Assembly (NCBI RefSeq): GCF_000332055.1
Contig: NZ_ALVZ01000176.1
Coordinates: forward strand, 1 to 37,519
Reading direction: 5' to 3'
DNA from: Xenococcus sp. PCC 7305
Lineage (GTDB): Bacteria > Cyanobacteriota > Cyanobacteriia > Cyanobacteriales > Xenococcaceae
DNA: 37,519 bases
Shown here: positions 1 through 8,936 of the stretch, piece after piece
How positions within the stretch are numbered: the first letter of the stretch is position 1
Layout: each line of letters begins with the position of its first letter
Translations under genes and position numbers: made by a program
The notes under the pieces: model-generated
The model's input: only the letters and a program-made list of their open reading frames with translations
Told to the model about the DNA's origin: nothing
The model's database searches: none

Positions 1-142
1 AGGCGATTTCTCAAAATATTTGTACCAGGTTTTGATCAGATTTATCGATAATCTGTAAGGACGATTCGCGAATCGCCCCTACGTCAATGGTATGTTCTTT
101 CCCAAAAATCACCTTATTACTTATTACTCATTACTTAATTCT
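1..142. other. Left-edge intergenic stretch with palindrome and short repeat
   Basis: No gene is visible here. Positions 62-75 form a perfect 14-base palindrome (CGATTCGCGAATCG), inside a GGGGCGATT-type sequence that is recurrent in cyanobacterial spacers. Positions about 113-142 are a degenerate tandem repeat of a TTACTTA/TTACTCA unit. It abuts the stop codon of the minus-strand FG-GAP/RTX gene and is therefore its 3' flank. Confidence 0.6.
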
Positions 143-2674
143 TTATTCTGTGACAAAATCATCACCATTTAATTGATCAGCATTGACATTTTCGACAATA
201 GCTAGAACTTGATTATTATCTGTAATACTAATCACCGCATTATTGCCATTTTGAGCAATAGTTAAATCACTAAATTCTAAACTGCCAAGACCAAAGCGAT
301 CGCTCAGCAAAAACTTATCAACCCCATCAACATAATCTTTAACTCGGTCAACCCCCACATTAGCCCCACGAGTTAATTCCAAGAAATCGTTCCCACTACC
401 ACTCCAGAGAGTATCGTTACCTTGCCCACCAAAGAGAGTATCACTGCCATTATTGCCGAATAAGATGTCATTGCCAGTATTGCCTTCTAGAGAATCATTG
501 CCGACATTGCCGAATAAACTATCTGTCCCGTCGCCACCAACTAAGACATCATTGCCATTGTTGCCATAGAGAACATCAGTTCCTGTCCCACCAGCGAGAA
601 AGTCGTTATTGGCTTGTCCCCAGAGAACATCATTGCCCTCTCCGCCAAAGAGTTCGTCATCTCCTGTCCCAGCAAAAATAATATCGCTGCCAAGTCCACC
701 GAAGAGAGTATCATTACCCGCATTACCATTTACTTGGTCATTTTCCGCATTTCCGAACACAGAGTCGTTACCATTGCCCCCGAAGAGCGTATCGACCCCA
801 TTGCCACCGAGGAGAGTATCATTGCCATTATTACCTAAAACGCGATCGCGTCCTGCTCCGCCAACAACTGAATCATTATCAGCTTGACCCCAAACAGTAT
901 CATTGCCGTCTCCACCATCGATAACATCATTGCCATTATTGCCAAAAAGACTATCCTGTCCTGCATCACCATTAATAATGTCATTGCCAGCTAATCCTCT
1001 GACATTATCATCACCAGCTAAAGCATGAATTTGATCAGCATTAACTGTGCCGTCAATGACATCGTTCCCTGGTGTTCCCGTAATCTTGTTAGGTTGAGAG
1101 TTATCGACCCCAAAAACAACGTAACTTGCACCTACATCATAATTACCATTGAGTTGCGCATTTCCCGCCCCGATAATAATATCGTCGATACCATCACCAT
1201 TAACATCACCGGCATTACTTACAGATCCTCCAGCAAAATCTGTTTCATTGACGCCATTAAGGACAAAACCATTATTGCCATTGAGACTAGAGAGTTCTAA
1301 GCTACCATTACTCCCAATGTTAGTCTCGCCAAGGACCACATAACCTGACCCTGCATTATTGTTACCATTAGCATCAACAAGGGGTGCACCAATAATTAGA
1401 TCATCAAAACCATCTTTGTTAATGTCTCCTGCATTACTAACTGAACCACCAAATCCGTCTTGTGGGTCAATACCATTAATTACAAAACCATTATTGCCAT
1501 TGAGTTGGGATAACTCAAAATCGCCGCTATTCCCAATATTATTGTTGCCGAAAACTATATAGGTTTTTCCTGAAGTATCGCGATTATTACGATCCTCAGG
1601 AACCCCAATAATCAGGTCATCAATGTCATCACCATTAATATCCCCGGCATTACTAACCAATCTTGTAGATTGCTCTACTCCATTCAGAACAAAGCCATTG
1701 CTTCCATTGAGCTCAGAAAGTCCAACCCGACCACTACTCCCGACATTGTTATCACCAAAGATGACGTAACTTTCTCGTCCACCAATAAAGTACCCAGGGC
1801 CAGCGAAAGGTTCATATACAGCAGACCCAATAATGACATCATCAAAACCATCGCCATTGATATCTCCGAGATTACTTACAGAAATCCCAGTACTGGCTAT
1901 ATCATATTGCCCAGTAGTATCAATAATAAAGCCATTGTTTCCATTAAGAGCAGAAAGTTCTAGATTGCCAGTGCTCCCGACATTATTATCTCCAAAGATG
2001 ACATAGCTTTCTCCTTGGGAACTACTTAAACCTGGGGCCCCAATAATCAGGTCATCTAGACCATCACCATTGATATCTCCTGAATTACTAACCGAAAAGC
2101 CTGAAATATCAGCAGAAGATAAAAAGGTTCTCTCACTATAATTTCCTCTGATACCTTGAAGAACAAAACCATTACTACCATTTAAATCGGAAAGTTCTAC
2201 CGAAGAACTAAGGTTATTACCCCCGAAAACAACATAAGTTTCTCCTGCATTGTATGGTCCATAGCTGGCATTAGGGTTATCAGCAAAAGGTGCGCCAATA
2301 ATCAGGTCATCAATGCCGTCACCGTTAATATCTCCGGCATTATTTACTGAACTACCTGAATAATCCCCCTGATTATAAATCTGATTTGGGTTGTTTGAGT
2401 TGATCCCTTGGAGCAGAAAACCATTATTCCCATTCAGGTTGGAGAGTTCAAAACTACCATTAGCCCCAAGATTGTTATCGCCAAAAACTAGGTAACTCAC
2501 TCCAGCTTCATCTTTAGCAGAAGGTGCACCGATAATCAGGTCATCAATGCCATCACCATTGACATCTCCGGCATTGCTTACTGAACTACCAGAGCGATCG
2601 CCTGCATCAACCCCGTTAATGACAAAGCCATTATTGCCATCAAGATCAGCTAAATTAATCGAAGCTGGAAACAT
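143..2674 (-). CDS. FG-GAP / RTX calcium-binding repeat protein (paralogue 1)
   Basis: An 843-residue protein probably exported by a type I secretion system and acting outside the cell or at its surface. From residue 1 to about 535 it holds seven FG-GAP (integrin-alpha-like) repeats. Each has an L(S/A)xLNGxNGF opening, an NGDGxDDLIIGAP calcium-binding loop and a SYVVFG end, consistent with one seven-bladed beta-propeller. From about 545 to 770 come RTX nonapeptides (GGxGNDxLx). The end of about 70 residues (VDRVKDYVDGVDKFLL) resembles the uncleaved C-terminal secretion region of RTX proteins. There is no N-terminal signal peptide, as expected for type I export. It lies 100 bp downstream of a very similar paralogue on the same strand. 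No protease or lipase catalytic motif is evident, so the ligand and role (adhesion, S-layer-like matrix) are unknown. Confidence 0.88.
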   Translation of the reverse strand: MFPASINLADLDGNNGFVINGVDAGDRSGSSVSNAGDVNGDGIDDLIIGAPSAKDEAGVSYLVFGDNNLGANGSFELSNLNGNNGFLLQGINSNNPNQIYNQGDYSGSSVNNAGDINGDGIDDLIIGAPFADNPNASYGPYNAGETYVVFGGNNLSSSVELSDLNGSNGFVLQGIRGNYSERTFLSSADISGFSVSNSGDINGDGLDDLIIGAPGLSSSQGESYVIFGDNNVGSTGNLELSALNGNNGFIIDTTGQYDIASTGISVSNLGDINGDGFDDVIIGSAVYEPFAGPGYFIGGRESYVIFGDNNVGSSGRVGLSELNGSNGFVLNGVEQSTRLVSNAGDINGDDIDDLIIGVPEDRNNRDTSGKTYIVFGNNNIGNSGDFELSQLNGNNGFVINGIDPQDGFGGSVSNAGDINKDGFDDLIIGAPLVDANGNNNAGSGYVVLGETNIGSNGSLELSSLNGNNGFVLNGVNETDFAGGSVSNAGDVNGDGIDDIIIGAGNAQLNGNYDVGASYVVFGVDNSQPNKITGTPGNDVIDGTVNADQIHALAGDDNVRGLAGNDIINGDAGQDSLFGNNGNDVIDGGDGNDTVWGQADNDSVVGGAGRDRVLGNNGNDTLLGGNGVDTLFGGNGNDSVFGNAENDQVNGNAGNDTLFGGLGSDIIFAGTGDDELFGGEGNDVLWGQANNDFLAGGTGTDVLYGNNGNDVLVGGDGTDSLFGNVGNDSLEGNTGNDILFGNNGSDTLFGGQGNDTLWSGSGNDFLELTRGANVGVDRVKDYVDGVDKFLLSDRFGLGSLEFSDLTIAQNGNNAVISITDNNQVLAIVENVNADQLNGDDFVTE

Positions 2675-2740
2675 AATTTATTACCTCAAAGAAATGATTA
2701 AATTGCAAATTTTACTGACATGGGAATTACAAACTAAAAG

Positions 2741-2754
2741 CCCTTAATTAAGGG
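2741..2754. repeat. 14-bp perfect palindrome between the two FG-GAP genes
   Basis: CCCTTAATTAAGGG is a perfect inverted repeat in the 100-bp gap between the paralogues. It could be a protein-binding site or a weak hairpin. No U-tract follows on the minus strand, so it does not read as a terminator. Confidence 0.5.
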
Positions 2755-2774
2755 ATCTCCTGCTCAAAAACTAA

Positions 2775-5285
2775 CTAGGCAACTACGAAATCATTACTAT
2801 TAAGTTGCTCTGCATCAGTGTTCTCTACAATTGCCAATAGTTGATTGTTAGCGGTAATTTTTATTTGAGCATTATTACCATTTTGATTGATAGTTAAATC
2901 ACTAAATTCTAAACTGCCAAGACCAAAGCGATCGCTGAGCAAAAACTTATCAACCCCATCAACATAATCTTTAACTCGGTCAACACCCACATTAGCCCCA
3001 CGAGTTAATTCCAAGAAATCGTTCCCACTACCACTCCAGAGAGTATCGTTACCTTGTCCACCAAAGAGAGTATCATTGCCATCATTGCCGAATAAGATGT
3101 CATTACCAGTATTGCCTTCTAGAGAATCATTACCGACATTGCCGAATAAACTATCTGTCCCGTCGCCGCCAACTAAGACATCATTGCCATTGTTGCCATA
3201 GAGAACATCAGTTCCTGCTCCACCAGATACAAAATCATTATTTGCTTGTCCCCAAAGAACATCATTGCCTGCTTCGCCAAAGAGTTCATCTGCCCCCCCA
3301 TAGCCAAAGAGAATGTCGTTATCTTTTCCGCCAAAGAGACTGTCATTTCCAGCATTGCCGATGACTTGATCATTCCCAGCATTGCCAAAAACTAAATCAT
3401 TGCCCTCTCCGCCAAAGAGAGTATCGATGCCATTGCCACCGAGAAGAGTATCATTGCCATTATTACCTAAAATGCGATCGCGTCCTGCTCCGCCAATCAC
3501 TGAATCATTATCGGCTTGACCCCAGAGTGTATCGTTATCGTCTCCACCATTGATAATATCATCACCATTATTACCAAAAAGAGTATCTCTTCCTGCATCA
3601 CCGTTAATAATGTCATCGCCAGCTAATCCTCTGACACTATCATCACCAGCTAAGGCATGGATTTGATCGGCATTAACTGTGCCGTCAATGATGTCGTTGC
3701 CTGGTGTGCCTTGAATTTTATTTACTGGAGAATCTTTGACGCCAAATATCACATAACTTGTTCCCACGCGCTCTTGCCCATTAGAACCAGCGTAATATCC
3801 ACCGATAATGATATCAGCAACCCCGTCTCCATTAACATCGCCAGCATTACTCACTGAATTGCCAACGCGCTCATCAAATGCTATACCTTCTAGGACAAAG
3901 CCATTGGTTCCATCAAGTTCGGTAACCACCAAATTAGGAGTACTACCCAGATTTTCGTCGCCAAAAACGACATAACTCGCTCCTGTAAAATCTTCATCTC
4001 CAGGACTCGCAAAAATGGCTCCAATAACAACATCAGCAATGCCATCACCATTAATATCCCCGGCATTGCTAACTGAGCCACCGAGACGACTATCAAAATC
4101 ACTTCCTTGAATGACGATACCATTACTGCCATTGAGCTCAGAAAGCTTAAAGCTACCAGTAGTTCCGAGCTCATTGCTACCAAAAACGATATAACTTTCT
4201 CCTGCTCGGAACTGACCATTGGGCTCGGCACCAAAAGCGCCAATGATTAGATCATCAATGCCATCACCATTAACATCCCCGGCATTGCTTACCGAACTTC
4301 CCGAGCGATCGCCACTGCTAGGAGGAGCAACATTAATTCCTTCTAAGACAAAACCATTAGCCCCATCCAGCTCAGAGAGTTTAAAACTACCGCCAGCTCC
4401 AAGATTATTGCCGCCAAAAATAACATAACTTTCTCCTGCACTATAAGTTGAACCTCCATGCCCATTGGGATCTCCCCCAGGAGCACCAATAATGACATCA
4501 TCAATGCCATCACCATTAATATCGCCGACATTACTGACCGAAGTACCGGCAAAATCTCGTTCATCAATTGCTTCGAGGACAAAGCCATTCGTGCCATCGA
4601 GAGCCGCAAGTTCTAAGACACCATTATTGCCAATATTATTGCTGCCAAAAACGACGTAACTTTCTCCTACGAAAAAACTGCCATTTCTATTGGCAAAAGG
4701 AGCGCCAATAACCAGGTCTTCAATGCCATCACCATTGAGATCCCCCCCATTGCTTACTGAGCTGCCGGAAAGATCACCAGAGGCAATCCCATTAATCACA
4801 AAACCATTGGAGCCATTAAGATTCGACAGTTCTAAACTACTACTACCGACATTACTATTACCAAAGACGACATAGCTTTGACCTCGATCTATTTGGCCAT
4901 TGATATTGGCCCGCTCTGCTCCAATAATGACATCATCAATGCCATCACCATTAATATCCCCAGCATTGCTTACGGAGGTGCCAGCATAATCACGCTCATT
5001 AATACCGTTAATGACAAAGCCGTTAGTGCCATTAAGGTTTGAGAGTTCTAGATTGCTACTATTTCCCAGATTCTCGTCGCCAAAAACGACATAGCTTTCT
5101 CCTGCATAATAATTGCCATTAGGATTTGCCCGATCTGCACCGATAATCAGGTCATCGATGCCATCACCATTGAGATCACCGGCATTGCTTACTGAACTAC
5201 CAGAGCGATCGCCTGGGTCAATCCCGTTAATTACAAAACCATTATTGCCATCAAGATCAGCTAAATTAATCGAAGCCGGAAACAT
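2775..5285 (-). CDS. FG-GAP / RTX calcium-binding repeat protein (paralogue 2)
   Basis: An 836-residue paralogue of the gene at 143-2674 with the same order of parts: seven FG-GAP repeats (residues 1 to about 525), a linker (NKIQGTPGNDIIDG), RTX nonapeptides to about 760 and a conserved C-terminal tail. The first 21 residues are identical in the two proteins. The RTX block is almost identical even at DNA level (for example 2994-3220 against 361-590), whereas the propeller blades have diverged clearly. It lies upstream of paralogue 1, so both could be co-transcribed from a promoter in 5286-5422. Type I secretion and calcium-dependent folding outside the cell are inferred from the RTX family. 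No enzymatic motif was found. Confidence 0.88.
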   Translation of the reverse strand: MFPASINLADLDGNNGFVINGIDPGDRSGSSVSNAGDLNGDGIDDLIIGADRANPNGNYYAGESYVVFGDENLGNSSNLELSNLNGTNGFVINGINERDYAGTSVSNAGDINGDGIDDVIIGAERANINGQIDRGQSYVVFGNSNVGSSSLELSNLNGSNGFVINGIASGDLSGSSVSNGGDLNGDGIEDLVIGAPFANRNGSFFVGESYVVFGSNNIGNNGVLELAALDGTNGFVLEAIDERDFAGTSVSNVGDINGDGIDDVIIGAPGGDPNGHGGSTYSAGESYVIFGGNNLGAGGSFKLSELDGANGFVLEGINVAPPSSGDRSGSSVSNAGDVNGDGIDDLIIGAFGAEPNGQFRAGESYIVFGSNELGTTGSFKLSELNGSNGIVIQGSDFDSRLGGSVSNAGDINGDGIADVVIGAIFASPGDEDFTGASYVVFGDENLGSTPNLVVTELDGTNGFVLEGIAFDERVGNSVSNAGDVNGDGVADIIIGGYYAGSNGQERVGTSYVIFGVKDSPVNKIQGTPGNDIIDGTVNADQIHALAGDDSVRGLAGDDIINGDAGRDTLFGNNGDDIINGGDDNDTLWGQADNDSVIGGAGRDRILGNNGNDTLLGGNGIDTLFGGEGNDLVFGNAGNDQVIGNAGNDSLFGGKDNDILFGYGGADELFGEAGNDVLWGQANNDFVSGGAGTDVLYGNNGNDVLVGGDGTDSLFGNVGNDSLEGNTGNDILFGNDGNDTLFGGQGNDTLWSGSGNDFLELTRGANVGVDRVKDYVDGVDKFLLSDRFGLGSLEFSDLTINQNGNNAQIKITANNQLLAIVENTDAEQLNSNDFVVA

Positions 5286-5422
5286 AATTCACCCCAAACA
5301 GATGAGTTCTCAATAGCAATTATAGAGGCATATTTAAAGTTTTTAATCAGGTTTATAAATAAGAATTATTTTTGTATATTTTATGTAGCATAAATTTTTG
5401 ATATTTATATTATCTGACTTTC

Positions 5423-6793
5423 TTAATGGGATAAAAAGTTAGAAGAGGAAACCTGAGCGGGCGGGATAGCAGGAAGAGGTGAATTGCGGAAATTAGGATA
5501 CCGAGCATCAATCTGATGAGCTTTTTTGATAAGGAAGTTAAATCCGATATTGAGTAGTCTTAATTGTCTAAAAGTTTGCTGGGGATCAGAGAGATGAGTT
5601 TTCGGCAAAGACTGTCCTATTGACTTGAAAACTAGACCGATAGGAACTTCAATTTCATCCTGTAATTTAAGGAGGCGAGCAAAAAGCGGACCGTAAGCTG
5701 AAATAATCGAGCCTACTCCACCTCTTGCTTGTCCCCAACCAACATAATATAATCCCTGGTAATCATCGAGAAAAGAACCACCATAACATTCAACTATCGA
5801 ACCTTTAACTCGCTGAAGTTCGGTCGGCAAAAAGGGATAAGCGACATCATAGCCAGTAGCACAAACAATGAGATCGAACTCCTCGCAACTGCCATCGACA
5901 AATTCAACCAACCAATCGTTTAGCCGTTGCACGCCTGGCTTGGGAATAATGCGACCATGTTTAATATAGTAGGGTACCTCATTGTTTAAGGTAGGATGTT
6001 TGGCAAAAATTCGATACCGAGGTTTAGACATCCCATAATGTTCATGTTTGCCAAAAGTGAGGCGGATAATCCCGTAAGCCATCAAGCGTTGAAACCATTC
6101 TGGCATCCATCCTCGAATTAGATCAACGATGGGAATTCCCGCAAAAGACTTAGGAATAAACCAAACTGATTCGCGCAAACTCAAGACCGATTTAGCTCCC
6201 ACACGGGCAGCTTCGGCTGCTATGTCACAAGCTGAATTTCCTCCTCCGATGACCAGTACTTTTTGACCTCGAAGTTGTTCGGGTCGTTTGTAATCCTTAG
6301 AATGGATAATTTTTCCTGCGAATTTTCCCTCAAACTCAGGAAAACGCTTACACCAGTGATGACCATTGCACATCACCACTCCTTTATAGAGTCGCTGTTC
6401 TTGATTATTGAAGGTTACTTCCCAGAGATTATTGGCTACTGGTCTGACGTAACTTACTTTCCGGTTCATTTCAATAGCTTCCCGCAAATGAAAATGATCA
6501 GCAAAGGCATTAATATAATCCCGCATATTTTGTGCGCTGGGAAAGTCGGGATAATGCTCTGGCATCGGAAAGTTACTAAACTGAGTAACCTTGCGAGAGG
6601 ATATAATATGAGCTGTTTCGTAAACTCCATGATACCAATTGCCCCCAATCTGATTGCTGGCATCAACTTGATCGTAGAAAATTCCCGCTTCTTTCAAGGC
6701 TTGGGCGATACCGAGTCCGACAAAACCAGCTCCGATAATTAATTGCTTGTGGGCCGTTTCCCCTGTTTTGTAATTGCTGCTAGAGTTGCTCAT
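5423..6793 (-). CDS. Flavin-containing monooxygenase (FMO family)
   Basis: A 456-residue FAD- and NADPH-dependent monooxygenase of the FMO/Baeyer-Villiger superfamily, expected to oxygenate soft nucleophiles or ketones in the cytoplasm. The FAD-binding GxGxxG (IIGAGFVGLGIA) is near residue 20. The family signature FxGxxxHSxxY (FAGKIIHSKDY) is near 155, and the second, NADPH-binding, Rossmann motif (VIGGGNSACDIA) is near 180. An ATG-type motif (VCATGYD) is near 305. It is the last gene of a minus-strand set, starting only 12 bp after the stop of the dehydrogenase at 6806-7609, so the two are surely co-transcribed. Pairing with two short-chain dehydrogenases suggests an oxidation series on an alcohol or ketone. 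The substrate cannot be read from the sequence. Confidence 0.9.
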   Translation of the reverse strand: MSNSSSNYKTGETAHKQLIIGAGFVGLGIAQALKEAGIFYDQVDASNQIGGNWYHGVYETAHIISSRKVTQFSNFPMPEHYPDFPSAQNMRDYINAFADHFHLREAIEMNRKVSYVRPVANNLWEVTFNNQEQRLYKGVVMCNGHHWCKRFPEFEGKFAGKIIHSKDYKRPEQLRGQKVLVIGGGNSACDIAAEAARVGAKSVLSLRESVWFIPKSFAGIPIVDLIRGWMPEWFQRLMAYGIIRLTFGKHEHYGMSKPRYRIFAKHPTLNNEVPYYIKHGRIIPKPGVQRLNDWLVEFVDGSCEEFDLIVCATGYDVAYPFLPTELQRVKGSIVECYGGSFLDDYQGLYYVGWGQARGGVGSIISAYGPLFARLLKLQDEIEVPIGLVFKSIGQSLPKTHLSDPQQTFRQLRLLNIGFNFLIKKAHQIDARYPNFRNSPLPAIPPAQVSSSNFLSH

Positions 6794-6805
6794 CGAGATT
6801 TTTAT

Positions 6806-7609
6806 TTAATTTGTGATTAAGCGATCGCTAATCCAGTTATATAAGCTGGGAAAATATTGCTTGAGAATATGAATACTGTTTGCCATCTTATCGGGAAATA
6901 CATGAAGTTGATTGCCTTCAATTGCTTTAATGGTTTTTGCCATAACTTTAGCCGGATCAGTTGCTAGATGTTCAGGAAAACCTGATCCTCCTTGGGCTAA
7001 TGTCCCATAGCGTTCTGACTGAAGAATCGGCGTCCGACTAAAAAAAGGATACACTGCTGTAACCTTGACATTATAGGGTTTTACCTCATGCCAAAGTCCT
7101 TCACTAAAACCACGCAAGCCAAACTTGCTAGCGGAGTAATGGGCCATCCCCGCAGGAGCAATCCAACCTGCTAGAGAAGAAATATTGACAATATGCCCTT
7201 GCTGTCGCTCAATCATCTCAGCAACAAACAAAGAGCTTAAGCACATGGGTGCTATTAAATTGACCTGCATTAGCCTCTCCCATTTATCGGCAGGAACTTC
7301 GTCCATTCGCCCAAATAAACCGATACCAGCATTGTTAATTAAAATATCAACAGGGATGTCTAATGCTTTCACTTTTTGGTAGAGAGTTTCACAACCTTGG
7401 TGGCTAGATAGATCACTGTCAATACAAGTAATAATTTCGCCTGTGGGGATCTCGCTTTTGATTTGGGAAGCACAGGTTTTTAGTCCAGTTTGTTCAAGAT
7501 CACTTAGAATTAAGCGACTGCCAGCTTGTAGCAACTGGCGAGTGAGTTCTTGGCCAAAACCTCCCACCGCACCAGTCAGCACTACTACAGCTTGATTGAG
7601 ATCGCTCAT
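6806..7609 (-). CDS. Short-chain dehydrogenase/reductase (classical SDR)
   Basis: A 267-residue classical SDR, a cytoplasmic NAD(P)-dependent alcohol/ketone oxidoreductase. The cofactor motif is TGAVGGFG near residue 13. NNAG lies near 91 and the catalytic site is Ser (NISSLAG) near 143 with YxxxK (YSASK) near 158. A FSEGLWHEV stretch and a C-terminal region of about 60 residues resemble the group that includes retinol/sphingosine-type dehydrogenases. The start ATG follows the upstream SDR by about 50 bp and its stop is 12 bp from the monooxygenase start, which supports an operon. Substrate unknown. Confidence 0.88.
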   Translation of the reverse strand: MSDLNQAVVVLTGAVGGFGQELTRQLLQAGSRLILSDLEQTGLKTCASQIKSEIPTGEIITCIDSDLSSHQGCETLYQKVKALDIPVDILINNAGIGLFGRMDEVPADKWERLMQVNLIAPMCLSSLFVAEMIERQQGHIVNISSLAGWIAPAGMAHYSASKFGLRGFSEGLWHEVKPYNVKVTAVYPFFSRTPILQSERYGTLAQGGSGFPEHLATDPAKVMAKTIKAIEGNQLHVFPDKMANSIHILKQYFPSLYNWISDRLITN

Positions 7610-7658
7610 AGTTGATAAATTTTATAATTGTCCCTGTGGTTAATTTTGAGTCTATTGC

Positions 7659-8627
7659 TTAAATTTTAGGAGATTGCAGCATTCCCCATAGTAAGAAAAT
7701 CCAAGGTATTTTGATATTGGGAATCAACCAAGCATATTTTCTTAATGCAGGAAAAGTAGCAGGCATAATAAATCGGAGAGAACGTAGGGAAGCAGGGCGA
7801 TCGCCATTTTGGTCCACAAGGCGATATTTTTCCGCAAGTTCCGCGACAATCTGGACCTTGCCGGTATATTTCATGATCTTGGGTTCCCCTGCCAGAGCTG
7901 CGATTACTCTACCTGTTAGCAAAGGCGTTTCCCAGTTATAGCCATCAGCAAATATTTTCTGCGCTTCACTAGAAGTTGCTTGCTGGGCAAAATTGGTAAT
8001 CTGTTCTGTGCCGACAATTCCTGGCCAGAGGGCGATCGAAACAATGTTATCGGGTTTTAACTCGGTGGCCATATCTGCGGCTAAGCGATCGCAAGCTGAT
8101 TTTCCGGCACCATAGGCAGCCCCAAAAAGATAAGACATGCCTCCCCAAGAAGATATCGTACAAATAATTCCCTGCTTACGAGCACTCATCATACGGGCAG
8201 CCAACACACTAGTAATATAGTGACTACGAAGACCAACATTATTAACCGCATCCCAAAGAGCAGGTTCAGATTTCCAGAAGGGTCTACCGTAGGCATCCCC
8301 AATTGCCTGTACTCCGGCAAAGACATTGTTAACCAACAAATCCAGTTGTCCTTGTTGTTCACGCTGAATGCGCTCAAAGAGCAATGCTACTTGCTGATCA
8401 TCACTGTGATCTACTTGAACAGGAATACATTTGCCCCCAACTTCTTCCACAGCTAATTGAGTTTCTTGAAGACTACCAGGAAAGCGAGCACTGTCGCTAG
8501 ATTTATTCAGACTCCGACCTGTAATATAAACAGTTGCTCCAGCCTCACCTAAGCCGATCGCAATTCCCTTGCCGACACCTCGTGTTGCCCCTGTAACTAA
8601 TACTACTTTTCCCCTAAGGTCTGACAT
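7659..8627 (-). CDS. DHRS1-like short-chain dehydrogenase
   Basis: A 322-residue SDR in the DHRS1-like group. It has TGATRGVGKGIA at the N-terminus, NNVFAGVQAI, an NNVGLRSHY segment, SSWGG and the catalytic YGAGKSACD, followed by SIALWPGIVGTEQ. These blocks match animal DHRS1 closely. I place the start at the ATG at 8627 (MSDLRGK), where the SDR fold begins; an in-frame ATG at 8648 would add seven residues. The C-terminus (WLIPNIKIPWIFLLWGM) is hydrophobic and may associate with membrane. It heads the SDR-SDR-monooxygenase set. The region upstream is a long heptamer repeat, so the promoter must lie within or beyond that repeat or just before the start. Confidence 0.87.
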   Translation of the reverse strand: MSDLRGKVVLVTGATRGVGKGIAIGLGEAGATVYITGRSLNKSSDSARFPGSLQETQLAVEEVGGKCIPVQVDHSDDQQVALLFERIQREQQGQLDLLVNNVFAGVQAIGDAYGRPFWKSEPALWDAVNNVGLRSHYITSVLAARMMSARKQGIICTISSWGGMSYLFGAAYGAGKSACDRLAADMATELKPDNIVSIALWPGIVGTEQITNFAQQATSSEAQKIFADGYNWETPLLTGRVIAALAGEPKIMKYTGKVQIVAELAEKYRLVDQNGDRPASLRSLRFIMPATFPALRKYAWLIPNIKIPWIFLLWGMLQSPKI

Positions 8628-8661
8628 TATAGCGTTTCTCATATTCATAAGATACAGTTTG

Positions 8662-8803
8662 CTGTTCCCTATTCCCTATTCCCTGTTCCCTGTTCCCTAT
8701 TCCCTGTTCCCTATTCCCTGTTCACTATTCCCTATTCCCTGTTCACTATTCCCTATTCCCTGTTCACTATTCCCTATTCCCTGTTCCCTATTCCCTGTTC
8801 CCT
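8662..8803. repeat. Heptameric short tandem repeat array (TTCCCTA/TTCCCTG)
   Basis: About 140 bp built almost wholly of 7-bp units alternating TTCCCTA and TTCCCTG, with a few TTCACTA variants. This is the STRR class known from cyanobacterial spacers. It lies between divergent genes (DHRS1-like dehydrogenase, minus; hydrolase, plus). Frames reading through it give low-complexity SLFPIP peptides and are not genes. Shorter copies of the same unit occur at 24505-24536 and 37008-37052. Confidence 0.92.
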
Positions 8804-8936
8804 AAAGCATATCCTTATGTATCTCACTAATTAGAGAAGGGCTATATTGCTTGTTAATAGCCACTGATTAGAGTTTACACTTATGTTTAATATTAGGGCT
8901 ATTTTGCTTCACAGAAAGATTTTAAGTAGTAGATAG

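Noticed and set aside
609-5316. Several antisense open frames across the FG-GAP/RTX genes
   Set aside because: They follow the period of the repeats on the coding strand, have no family match and lie inside two well-supported genes.
8662-8803. CRISPR array
   Set aside because: Units are 7 bp without spacers and there are no cas genes; this is an STRR.
8569-8805. Coding frame reading through the heptamer array (SLFPIP repeats)
   Set aside because: The peptide is only the translation of the repeat and overlaps the start of a well-supported gene on the other strand.
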